NCBI GenBank assembly: GCA_035259345.1
Contig: DATFWK010000084.1
Span: 1-15,055 of the forward strand
Direction: 5' to 3'
Length of the DNA: 15,055 nt
Source of the DNA: DATFWK01 sp035259345
GTDB lineage: Bacteria; Actinomycetota; Thermoleophilia; Miltoncostaeales; Miltoncostaeaceae
This document shows, one piece after another, positions 1 through 6,288 of the stretch (within the stretch, counting starts at the first letter, position 1; each line of letters starts with the position of its first letter). The notes beneath the pieces are model-generated. The model saw only the letters and a program-made list of their open reading frames with translations, was not told the DNA's origin and did no database searches. The translations under genes were made by a program, and so were the position numbers.

Positions 1-46
1 CCCCCGCGTCGTCACCCTCGCCTGAGCCCCCCGTCGCGACGGCCTC

Positions 47-52
47 TAGGCT
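47..52 (+). promoter_or_regulatory. Candidate -10 element (TAGGCT) for the 61-462 gene
   Basis: TAGGCT matches the actinobacterial TANNNT -10 pattern and ends 8 nt before the ATG at 61. There is no recognisable -35 hexamer and no Shine-Dalgarno sequence, so transcription probably starts at or within a few bases of the ATG. Inference from pattern only. Confidence 0.35.
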
Positions 53-60
53 CCCCGGCC

Positions 61-462
61 ATGGGTCAAGAGATCACCGTGACGGCGCGCGAAGGATCGT
101 CGCCGACCGTGCGCATCTTCGAGTGCAACCGCTCGCTCACCGGGATGGCGATCGAGTCGTACCCGTCGGTCGAGGAAGCGGGAGGAAGCCGCCCGCCCGA
201 CGTGCTCGCCCGCCGCGGCGACGCCCCGCCGCTCGCGCTTGAGGTGGAGCTCCCCGAGACGCTGGTGCGCCGGGAGACCGTCAACCGGCTCGCCCGCCTG
301 TCGGAGGTCGAGGCGATGGACGCGCGCGTCGTGCTCATCGCGCCCGACCGCCACATGGAGCGCATCCGCGAGGCCTGCCGCCTGCTGCGCCGCGCCGGCC
401 TCGAGATCCCGGTCGCCGCGCTGGCCCCGGAGAGCCGCGTGATCACCGGAGCCGACTGGTGA
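61..462 (+). CDS. Hypothetical protein, 133 aa, unknown function
   Basis: I do not recognise this protein. Coding is supported by strong G/C preference at third codon positions throughout and by a clean stop just before a stem-loop. The product looks soluble: there is no signal peptide or membrane segment. It is rich in charged residues and has two cysteines (about 22 and 102). The C-terminal half reads like alternating strand and helix (VVLIAP strand near residue 96, then an amphipathic helix RIREACRLLRRAG, then a strand), so a small alpha/beta fold is likely. No good Shine-Dalgarno precedes the ATG. A TAGGCT hexamer lies 8 nt upstream, which fits leaderless or near-leaderless transcription. 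It is the only + strand gene and is convergent with the efflux pump gene, so nothing nearby hints at function. Confidence 0.7.
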   Translation: MGQEITVTAREGSSPTVRIFECNRSLTGMAIESYPSVEEAGGSRPPDVLARRGDAPPLALEVELPETLVRRETVNRLARLSEVEAMDARVVLIAPDRHMERIREACRLLRRAGLEIPVAALAPESRVITGADW

Positions 463-471
463 GCGGCGGGC

Positions 472-518
472 GCTCCGGGTGCCGCGCGACCACCTTCGGC
501 GGCGGCGACACCCGGAGC
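472..518. terminator. Stem-loop between convergent genes, possible bidirectional terminator
   Basis: GCTCCGGGTG at 472-481 pairs perfectly with CACCCGGAGC at 509-518 across a 27-nt GC-rich loop. It lies between the stop of the + strand gene (462) and the stop of the - strand pump gene (526). No T-tract follows on either strand, so it is not a classical intrinsic terminator. Position between two convergent stops is the main argument for termination. Confidence 0.45.
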
Positions 519-525
519 TGGCAGG

Positions 526-1941
526 TCAGGCCGCCTCGACGGCGTGGCCGCCGGCGGGGGCCTCGACGCCGGCCTGCCGGGACTTGGCCGGGACGAGCGT
601 GGCGATGAGCGCTCCGAGGCCGACCACGGCAGCGCCCACCCACAGCGCGGACGTGAGCCCGTCGACGAAGGCCTGCCCGCTGGTGTAGCCGCCGCTGTGG
701 GCGAAGACGGCGGCCAGGATGGCCACGCCGAACACGCCGCCCACCTCGCGGATCGCGTTGTTCGCCCCGGAGGCCTGGCCGGCCTCCTTCGGGCGCACCG
801 AGCCCAGGACGACGGCCGCGATCGGCGGGAAGACCATGGCCATCCCGATCCCGGCCATCAGGAACGGCACGACGAGGTGCGAGAACGGCAGCGTCGGCGA
901 CGAGATCGCGGCCATCCAGGCCAGCCCGCCGGCCTGGAGGGCGAGCCCGCCGACCATCAGCGGGCGGCCGCCGATGCGGTCGACGAGCGCGCCCGCGATC
1001 GGAGCGATCACCATGATCGTCGCGGTCCAGGGCAGCGTGCGCAGGCCGGCGCCGAGCGGCGAGTAGCCCTGCACGGTCTGGAAGAACTGGGCCAGCAGGA
1101 AGATCGAGCCGAACATCCCGAAGTACATGGCCAGCGATGCGCCGTTGGCCGCCGTGAACGCCCGGCTGCGGAAGAAGCGCAGCGGAAGCATCGGCTCCGC
1201 GGTCCGCCGCTCCCAGGCGACGAAGGCGAGCAGCAGCGCCGTCCCGCCTGCCAGCATCGCGACGATCTCCGGGCTGCTCCAGCCGGCGCCGTTGCCGCGG
1301 ATCATCCCCCAGACCACGCCGAACAGCCCGGCGCTGGCGAGGACGACCCCGACCAGGTCGAGCCGGCGGGACTCGCCGAAGCTCTCGGACAGGCGCGCCC
1401 GGGCCAGCGGGATCACGGCGATGCCCAGCGGCACGTTGAGCCAGAAGATCCACTGCCAGGCGAGGCCCTCTACGACGGCACCGCCGACGAGCGGCCCGAT
1501 CGCGACGGCCAGGCCGCTGATGCCGGACCAGATGCCGAGTGCGGCGCCGCGCCGATGGGCCGGGAAGGCCTCGCTGAGGATCGTGAGCGTCAGCGGCAGC
1601 ACCATCGCGCCCCCCGCCCCCTGCACCGCGCGGGCCGCGACGAGCGCGCCCGCCGTCGGCGCCAGCGCCGCCGCGGCCGATGCGGCCGTGAAGAGCGCGA
1701 TGCCGAGGACGAACACCCGCCTGCGGCCGAAGCGGTCGCCGAGCGCCGCGCCGGTGAGCAGCAGGCAGGCGAAGGTCAGCGTGTAGGCGTTCACCGTCCA
1801 CTCGAGCTCCTCCAGCCCGGCGTGGAGGTCGTGGCGGATCACCGGGAGGGCCGTGGTCACCACCAGGTTGTCCAGCGTCACCATGAACAGCGCCAGCCCG
1901 GTGATGGCCAGCGTCCAGGCCTGTCGTGCGGCCCCTGTCAT
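526..1941 (-). CDS. MFS efflux transporter, DHA2 (EmrB/QacA) family
   Basis: This is a 471-aa drug:H+ antiporter-type permease of the inner membrane, with the length and hydrophobic pattern of the 14-helix DHA2 group. Visible family motifs are LDNLVVTTALPVI in TM1 (motif D1), GDRFGRRRVF in the loop after TM2 (motif A), RAVQGAGGAMVLPL in TM4 (motif B), and GISGLAVAIGPLVGG in TM5 (motif C, the antiporter signature), followed by WQWIFWLNVPLG. The frame is open to an ATG at 1956, but I chose the ATG at 1941. The stretch between the two ATGs is itself the ribosome-binding site (GGGAGGAGGA, about 4-5 nt before the second ATG). It lies downstream of a TetR-family gene and has its own operator copy at 1959-1980, so induction by the substrate through TetR is likely. 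Substrate cannot be told from sequence. Confidence 0.93.
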   Translation of the reverse strand: MTGAARQAWTLAITGLALFMVTLDNLVVTTALPVIRHDLHAGLEELEWTVNAYTLTFACLLLTGAALGDRFGRRRVFVLGIALFTAASAAAALAPTAGALVAARAVQGAGGAMVLPLTLTILSEAFPAHRRGAALGIWSGISGLAVAIGPLVGGAVVEGLAWQWIFWLNVPLGIAVIPLARARLSESFGESRRLDLVGVVLASAGLFGVVWGMIRGNGAGWSSPEIVAMLAGGTALLLAFVAWERRTAEPMLPLRFFRSRAFTAANGASLAMYFGMFGSIFLLAQFFQTVQGYSPLGAGLRTLPWTATIMVIAPIAGALVDRIGGRPLMVGGLALQAGGLAWMAAISSPTLPFSHLVVPFLMAGIGMAMVFPPIAAVVLGSVRPKEAGQASGANNAIREVGGVFGVAILAAVFAHSGGYTSGQAFVDGLTSALWVGAAVVGLGALIATLVPAKSRQAGVEAPAGGHAVEAA

Positions 1942-1958
1942 CGCTCCTCCTCCCATGC

Positions 1959-1980
1959 TTGATAGTGATTCATCACTTAC
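1959..1980 (-). promoter_or_regulatory. Operator in the pump leader, putative TetR binding site
   Basis: The core AGTGAT-TC-ATCACT (1964-1977) is a perfect inverted repeat. The 22-bp block matches 17 of 22 positions of the block at 2636-2657 ahead of the tetR gene. It sits just upstream of the pump's ribosome-binding site. A TATCAA hexamer (read on the - strand, 1964-1959) overlaps its edge and could be the -10, though no good -35 is seen. Confidence 0.7.
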
Positions 1981-2004
1981 TCCTGCCTGAAAAAAAGGGG
2001 TCGA

Positions 2005-2616
2005 TCAGCTCGCCGCCGGCGCGCCGCTCGGCCCGAGGCGGTCCTCGACCCGCGCGACGCCGGACTTGGAGCAGAGCGATGCCCACTCGGTCTTCGTGAG
2101 GTCCGACTCCAGGCCGATCGCCATGGCCATCGTGATGACCATCCCCCGCGCCATGAACGCGGACGCCGCCGCCTCCGGGTCGGGGTTGCCCTCGGCGCGC
2201 AGCGTGCTCACGACGTAGCGGTAGATGCGCGTCCAGCAGGCGCGCGCCGCCTCGGCCACGTCCGGGTCCTCGCCCGCCGCGTAGCCGTGCAGCTGCACGA
2301 GCAGCTCCGGGCGCCGGGACGTGAGCCGCTCGACGTAGGTGCGCCCGAGGGTTTCGAGCCGGCCCTCGCCCGGTAGCGGCTCGGCCGCCTCCCAGTCGGC
2401 GAGGATGCGCCGGCTCGAGCGCTCGATCACGGCCAGGGCGAGGTCCTTCTTCGTCGGGAAGAACCGGAAGACGTAGGGCTGCGAGATGCCGGCGCGGGCC
2501 GCGATGGCCGCCGTCGTCGCGCTGCGGAAGCCCTGGAGCGCGATCTCCTCCACGGCGGCGTCGAGGATCTGCTCCCTCCGCTCCGCAGCGCTCATGCGCG
2601 TGGCCGTCGCGTTCAT
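2005..2616 (-). CDS. TetR/AcrR-family transcriptional repressor
   Basis: This 203-aa protein has the usual TetR length. Residues about 12-58 form the three-helix DNA-binding domain: RREQILDAAVEEIALQGF, then a helix-turn-helix with TTAAIAARAGISQPYVFRFF, then TKKDLALAV. The remaining, divergent C-terminal helices would bind an inducer and dimerise. The ATG at 2616 is preceded by GGAG and AGG elements (GGAGACAGGACG before the ATG). An inner ATG at 2595 has no ribosome-binding site. The gene lies immediately upstream of the efflux pump on the same strand with about a 63-nt gap. Related operators stand ahead of both genes, so the protein probably represses itself and the pump until a toxic substrate binds. 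The ligand is unknown. Confidence 0.93.
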   Translation of the reverse strand: MNATATRMSAAERREQILDAAVEEIALQGFRSATTAAIAARAGISQPYVFRFFPTKKDLALAVIERSSRRILADWEAAEPLPGEGRLETLGRTYVERLTSRRPELLVQLHGYAAGEDPDVAEAARACWTRIYRYVVSTLRAEGNPDPEAAASAFMARGMVITMAMAIGLESDLTKTEWASLCSKSGVARVEDRLGPSGAPAAS

Positions 2617-2635
2617 CGTCCTGTCTCCGTCGCCA

Positions 2636-2657
2636 TTGTGAGTGATTGATAACTCAC
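2636..2657 (-). promoter_or_regulatory. Operator overlapping the tetR -10 element
   Basis: TGTGAGT (2637-2643) and ACTCACA (2652-2658) form a perfect 7-bp inverted repeat with an 8-bp spacer. The inner part, AGTGATTGATAACT (2641-2654), matches the pump operator core at 12 of 14 positions. It covers the predicted -10 hexamer of tetR, the usual arrangement for autorepression. Confidence 0.7.
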
Positions 2658-2674
2658 ATGCGTGCCGGTGTCAA
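2646..2674 (-). promoter_or_regulatory. Predicted sigma-70-type promoter of tetR
   Basis: Read on the - strand, TTGACA (2674-2669) is a consensus -35 hexamer, followed after 17 nt by TATCAA (2651-2646), a 4/6 match to TATAAT. The predicted start of transcription lies near 2639, giving a leader of about 23 nt with a ribosome-binding site. The -10 is inside the operator. Confidence 0.65.
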
Positions 2675-2705
2675 CCTCGACGCCGGCGGGCCCTCCTCCT
2701 CTTCC

Positions 2706-3377
2706 TCACTCCTCCTGGACGCTGGCGCCGAGCGCGCGCGCGAGCTCGGCCTCCTGGCCGACCTCGGTGATGACGAGCACCTCGTCGCCGACCTCGAGGC
2801 GCGTGCTGCCGCGGGGGACGCTCGCGACCCGGTCGCGCAGGACGCTGATGATCAGGCTCGAGCGCGGCAGGTCCAGCTCGCCGATCAGCTTGCCCGCCGC
2901 CGGGGAGTCCTCGTCGATCTCCGCCTCGACGATCTCGATGTTCTCCCGCTGGAGCGACAGCAGCCGGATGAGCCCGTGCTGGGGCACCTCGTGCTCGATG
3001 AGGCGCAGGATCGCGGTCGTCGACGAGACCGTCGGGGCGATTTCCAGCAGGTCGAAGTGCGGCTGGTTGCGCGGGTCGTTCACCCGGGCGACGATCCGCT
3101 CGATGCCGAACTTCTCGCGGGCGACCTGCGAGATCACGATGTTGTCCTCGTCGTCGCCGGTCACCGCGATGCACCAGTCGGCGCGCGCCATCCCGGCGTT
3201 CTCGAGCACCCAGATCTCGGTCGCGTCCCCGTGCATGACCTGGTGCTCGAACTCGATCTCGAGCAGCGCGTAGCGTGGGTTCCGCACCTCGATCAGCGTC
3301 ACCTCGTGCTGCTGGCGGATGAGGGCCCGGGCCAGGTTCGCCCCCACCTTGCCCCCGCCGGCGATCACCACGTACAT
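2706..3377 (-). CDS. trkA: TrkA-family potassium uptake regulator, RCK_N plus RCK_C
   Basis: This 223-aa cytoplasmic protein resembles the NAD-binding regulatory subunits of Trk/Ktr-type K+ uptake systems. Residues 1-125 are a Rossmann RCK_N domain with the dinucleotide motif GGGKVG (7-12) and an acidic residue ending the second strand (Glu30). Residues about 140-220 look like an RCK_C (TrkA_C) domain, ending in GDEVLVITEVGQEAELARAL. I placed the start at the ATG at 3377, not farther upstream, because AGGAGG lies 4 nt ahead of it and the protein then begins MYVVIAGGG like other TrkA proteins. Its ATG shares one base with the TGA of the preceding trkA-like gene (TGATG), so translation is coupled. 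The two proteins are paralogues: both contain VISQVARE[RK]F. No membrane channel subunit is visible in the window. Confidence 0.9.
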   Translation of the reverse strand: MYVVIAGGGKVGANLARALIRQQHEVTLIEVRNPRYALLEIEFEHQVMHGDATEIWVLENAGMARADWCIAVTGDDEDNIVISQVAREKFGIERIVARVNDPRNQPHFDLLEIAPTVSSTTAILRLIEHEVPQHGLIRLLSLQRENIEIVEAEIDEDSPAAGKLIGELDLPRSSLIISVLRDRVASVPRGSTRLEVGDEVLVITEVGQEAELARALGASVQEE

Positions 3378-3799
3378 CAGGCCTCCTGGAGGGCGGCGCC
3401 GCAGGCGCGGAGGGCGTCCGACATCTGCTCGATCGCGATCTGGGTCGGGCAGACCGTGGTGAGGCCGCGCTCCCCGTAGAACTTGGCGCGGTAGGGATCG
3501 AGCACCCGCACGACGACGCACGGGATGTTGAACCGCTCGCGCGCGACCTGGCTGATCACCAGGTTGGTGTTGTCGCCGTCCGTCGCGGCGACGAACGCGT
3601 CGGCGCGCTCGATGCCCGCTGCCTTGAGGACGGTCAGCTCAAGGGCCGGCCCCTCCGTGAACGTGCCGGGGAACTCCTCGCCGAGCCGGGCGAACCCCTC
3701 CGGGCTCTGGTCGATGATGCTCACGTCGTGGCCGTCGTTCACCATCTCGCGCGCCAGCGCGGAGCCGACCCGGCCGCACCCGACGATCAGGACGAACAC
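3377..3799 (-). CDS. TrkA-like NAD-binding protein, RCK_N domain only
   Basis: This 140-aa protein holds one Rossmann RCK_N domain: GCGRVG at residues 7-12 (GxGxxG), Asp30 at the end of the second strand, and the family segment NLVISQVARERFNI. It ends about where the next protein's linker to RCK_C begins, so the ligand-binding RCK_C half is absent. The ending is a clean coupled stop, not an obvious frameshift. I chose the GTG at 3799, giving MFVLIVGCGRVG and a GGGAGGGGG ribosome-binding site about 6 nt upstream; a GTG at 3826 would add nine residues and put that site inside the gene. Two adjacent TrkA-type genes are known in actinobacteria (CeoB/CeoC in mycobacteria), but those are both near full length. 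It may form a heteromer with the downstream partner; this is inference. Confidence 0.88.
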   Translation of the reverse strand: MFVLIVGCGRVGSALAREMVNDGHDVSIIDQSPEGFARLGEEFPGTFTEGPALELTVLKAAGIERADAFVAATDGDNTNLVISQVARERFNIPCVVVRVLDPYRAKFYGERGLTTVCPTQIAIEQMSDALRACGAALQEA

Positions 3800-3827
3800 G
3801 CGGAGCCCCCTCCCATCCGTGCGCACC

Positions 3828-4010
3828 CTAGCGCCGTCGTCGGCGCTCCACCCACAGGCGAACGGCCCCGGCCGCGACGATCAGCCCCCCGAGCAGATAG
3901 GCCCCCGTCCCCGAGCCGCGCACGGCCGCGCTCACCAGGGCCGCCGCCCCGATGACGACCATCGCCCACGAGAGGACCTGGGTGCCCGTGCGATGGAAGC
4001 GGCCGCCCAC
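3828..4010 (-). CDS. Small membrane protein, 60 aa, two predicted helices
   Basis: I do not recognise a family. The 60-residue product has two hydrophobic segments, about residues 13-30 (VLSWAMVVIGAAALVSAAV) and 37-52 (AYLLGGLIVAAGAVRLWV), and ends ERRRRR. By the positive-inside rule this would form a hairpin with both ends in the cytoplasm. It starts with GTG at 4010, 35 nt after the hppA stop, and stops 28 nt before the first trkA-like gene, all on one strand. Start choice is weak because no clear Shine-Dalgarno is present and a strong hairpin (4019-4039) lies just ahead. Location between a proton-pumping pyrophosphatase and two K+ regulators suggests a membrane role, but function is unknown. 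Confidence 0.6.
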   Translation of the reverse strand: MGGRFHRTGTQVLSWAMVVIGAAALVSAAVRGSGTGAYLLGGLIVAAGAVRLWVERRRRR

Positions 4011-4018
4011 GGCAGGAT

Positions 4019-4039
4019 GGGGCCGGGCGGGCCGGCCCC
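4019..4039 (-). other. Strong intercistronic hairpin after hppA
   Basis: GGGGCCGG (4019-4026) pairs perfectly with CCGGCCCC (4032-4039) across a 5-nt loop. It lies 6 nt past the hppA stop and 8 nt ahead of the GTG of the small membrane gene. There is no U-tract, so it may be an mRNA-stabilising or partial-termination element. It could also limit initiation on the next gene. Confidence 0.5.
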
Positions 4040-4045
4040 GCGCGA

Positions 4046-6154
4046 CTAGGTCAGGAACGGGATGAGCAGGAGCGCCACGATGTTGGCGATCTTGATCATC
4101 GGGTTGATCGCAGGGCCAGCTGTGTCCTTGTAGGGGTCGCCGACGGTGTCGCCGGTGACGGCCGCCTTGTGGGCCTCCGAGCCCTTCCCGCCGTACTTGC
4201 CGTCCTCGATCAGCTTCTTGGCGTTGTCCCAGGCGCCGCCGCCTGAGGTCATCGATATGGCGACGTAGAGACCGGACACGATGACGCCGAGCAGGAGCCC
4301 GCCGAGCATCACGCGCCCCTTCGAGATGCCGAAGATGAACGCGATGATGATCGGGAAGGCGATCGGGATGGCCCCGGGGGCGAGCATCTGCTTCTGTGCC
4401 GAGGCGGTCACGATGCGCACACAGCGCGCGTAGTCCGGGCGCTCGGTGCCCTTCATGATCCCGGGCTTCTCGCGGAACTGGCGCCGGACCTCCTCGACGA
4501 CCTGGGCGCCGGCCACGCCCACCGCCTCCATCGAGAGCGAGGCGAAGAGGAACGGCATCATGCCGCCGATGATGAGGCCGATCACGACGTAGGGGTTCGC
4601 GAGGCTGAAGTCGAGGATCGAGCGGTTGCCGGCGTCGGCCAGGGCCGTCTTCAGCTCCTGGAGGTAGGAGACGAACAGGACCACCGCGGCGAGGCCGGCC
4701 GAGCCGATCGCGTAGCCCTTGGTGACGGCCTTCGTCGTGTTGCCGACCGCGTCGAGCGGGTCGGTGACGGCGCGCACGCTCTCCGGCATGTCGGCCATCT
4801 CGGCGATGCCGCCGGCGTTGTCAGTGATCGGTCCGTAGGCGTCGAGCGCGACTACGACGCCGGTCAGGGAGAGCTGCGCCATGACGGCGACGCCGATCCC
4901 GTAGTAGCCGGCCAGGGCGTACGAGGCCGCGATGCCGCCGGCGATGACGATGCCCGGCAGGGCGGTCGCCTGCAGGCTCACCGCCAGGCCGGCGATGATG
5001 TTCGTGGCATGCCCGGTCTGCGACGCCCGGGCGATCTTCTGCACCGGGGGCCACCGGGTGCCCGTGTAGTACTCGGTGATGGCCACGAGGAGGACGGTCA
5101 CGATCAGGCCGACGATCGCGGCCCAGTAGTAGCGCTCCCACGACACCGCCGTCTGGCCGGCCGCGCCCACCGCGCCGTCCATCAGGTACTTCGTGATCGG
5201 GATGAAGCCGACGGCGGCCAGCACAGCCGCGACGCCGAGACCGGTGTACAGGGCCGCCGTGATCGACTCGCGGCGCCCGACCCGGACGAACCACGTGCCG
5301 ATGATCGAGGCGATGATCGAGATGCCGCCGATCGCGAGCGGGAACAGGATCGCGTTCGTCGCGGACCACCCCGGCACGCTCCGGAAGAACAGGAAGCCGA
5401 GGAACATCACCGCGACGCTGGTGACGGCGTAGGTCTCGAAGAGGTCCGCCGCCATGCCGGCGCAGTCGCCCACGTTGTCGCCCACGTTGTCGGCGATGAC
5501 GGCCGGGTTGCGCGGGTCGTCCTCCGGGATGCCTGCCTCGACCTTGCCCACGAGGTCGGCGCCCACGTCGGCGCCCTTCGTGAAGATGCCGCCGCCCAGA
5601 CGGGCGAACACGCTGATCAGGCTGCCTCCGAAGGCGAGGCCGACGAGCGGCTTGACGTCACCGGGGTCCTGGCCGAGCGCGAGGAAGTAGCCGGAGACGG
5701 CCAGCAGGCCGAGGCCGACGACGAGCATGCCGGTCACCGACCCGCCCTTGAAGGCGATCGAGAGCGCGGGCTTGAGGCCGCCCCGCGCGGCCTCGGCCGT
5801 GCGGACGTTCGTCCGCACCGAGACGTTCATGCCGATGAAGCCGGCGGCGGCGGATGCGACCGCGCCGATCAGGAACCCGACGGCCGCCTTCCAGCCCAGG
5901 AGCGACGAGTCGACGGCGGACCCGAGCACGCCGATCAGCACGAACAGCACCGCGGCGACCGCCGCGATGATCGTGTACTGGCGGGTGAGGTAGGCCTGCG
6001 CGCCCTCCTGGATGGCGGCGGCGATCTCCTGCATGCGCTCGTTGCCGGCCGGCTGGCGGAGCAGGTAGACGGTCAGGCCCACGCCGTAGGCGACCGCCAG
6101 CAGCCCACACGCGAGCGCGAGCCAGGCTGTGTTGTCCGACAGGAAGTCGGCCAA
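4046..6154 (-). CDS. hppA: K+-independent-type proton-pumping membrane pyrophosphatase
   Basis: This 702-aa, many-helix enzyme hydrolyses cytoplasmic pyrophosphate and pumps protons outward. It has normal family length. Substrate and Mg2+ sites are intact: DVGADLVGKVE, EDDPRNPAVIADNVGDNVGDCAGMAADLFE, DAYGPITDNAGGIAEM near the middle, and GDTVGDPYKDTAGPAINP near the C-terminus. The stretch GNTTKAVTKG has Lys475 (codon 4732-4730) where K+-dependent enzymes carry Ala, so this is the K+-independent class, which is known to pump H+. The frame is open to a GTG at 6217, but I prefer TTG at 6154: AAGGGGG lies about 5 nt upstream, and the mature start ADFLSDNTAWLALACG matches where family members begin. 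It heads an apparent operon with a small membrane gene and two trkA-type genes. The leader (6155-6288) has an antisense-facing terminator-like structure. Confidence 0.95.
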   Translation of the reverse strand: MADFLSDNTAWLALACGLLAVAYGVGLTVYLLRQPAGNERMQEIAAAIQEGAQAYLTRQYTIIAAVAAVLFVLIGVLGSAVDSSLLGWKAAVGFLIGAVASAAAGFIGMNVSVRTNVRTAEAARGGLKPALSIAFKGGSVTGMLVVGLGLLAVSGYFLALGQDPGDVKPLVGLAFGGSLISVFARLGGGIFTKGADVGADLVGKVEAGIPEDDPRNPAVIADNVGDNVGDCAGMAADLFETYAVTSVAVMFLGFLFFRSVPGWSATNAILFPLAIGGISIIASIIGTWFVRVGRRESITAALYTGLGVAAVLAAVGFIPITKYLMDGAVGAAGQTAVSWERYYWAAIVGLIVTVLLVAITEYYTGTRWPPVQKIARASQTGHATNIIAGLAVSLQATALPGIVIAGGIAASYALAGYYGIGVAVMAQLSLTGVVVALDAYGPITDNAGGIAEMADMPESVRAVTDPLDAVGNTTKAVTKGYAIGSAGLAAVVLFVSYLQELKTALADAGNRSILDFSLANPYVVIGLIIGGMMPFLFASLSMEAVGVAGAQVVEEVRRQFREKPGIMKGTERPDYARCVRIVTASAQKQMLAPGAIPIAFPIIIAFIFGISKGRVMLGGLLLGVIVSGLYVAISMTSGGGAWDNAKKLIEDGKYGGKGSEAHKAAVTGDTVGDPYKDTAGPAINPMIKIANIVALLLIPFLT

Positions 6155-6198
6155 GTAATCCCCCTTCGTCGGGACAGCCTCCCGGTGGGCTCGGGAAG

Positions 6199-6240
6199 CG
6201 CCGCGCGAATCGCGCACCCCCTCGCGCGGCGGCGTTTTTT
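6199..6240 (+). terminator. Intrinsic terminator-like hairpin facing + strand, inside the hppA leader
   Basis: CGCCGCGCGA (6199-6208) pairs perfectly with TCGCGCGGCG (6222-6231) with a 13-nt loop. GCG and then TTTTTT (6235-6240) follow on the + strand. The T-tract orientation means it would stop rightward transcription, yet no + strand gene ends here and both flanking genes are on the - strand. It may block antisense transcripts coming out of hppA into mtap. Confidence 0.5.
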
Positions 6241-6262
6241 ATCACACGGATCCGGCCGGACG

Positions 6263-6277
6263 CGCCGCCCGGCGGCG
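6263..6277 (-). terminator. GC-rich hairpin downstream of mtap, weak terminator candidate
   Basis: CGCCGC (6263-6268) and GCGGCG (6272-6277) form a 6-bp stem with a 3-nt loop, 11 nt past the mtap stop. A further perfect palindrome, TCCGGCCGGA, lies at 6251-6260. There is no U-tract on the - strand, so termination is uncertain. Confidence 0.3.
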
Positions 6278-6288
6278 GACGAACGCCC

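Noticed and set aside
544..1962. 472-aa open frame on the + strand opposite the MFS pump
   Set aside because: It mirrors the pump gene almost exactly and encodes a charged, motif-free sequence.
2691..2707. Pyrimidine-rich run next to the trkA stop
   Set aside because: It largely reflects the Glu-rich end of the coding sequence and the adjacent spacer; no structure or known signal was seen.
6155..6288. Riboswitch ahead of hppA
   Set aside because: The leader has stem-loops, but I could not match any known riboswitch core. The only clear T-tract faces the other strand.
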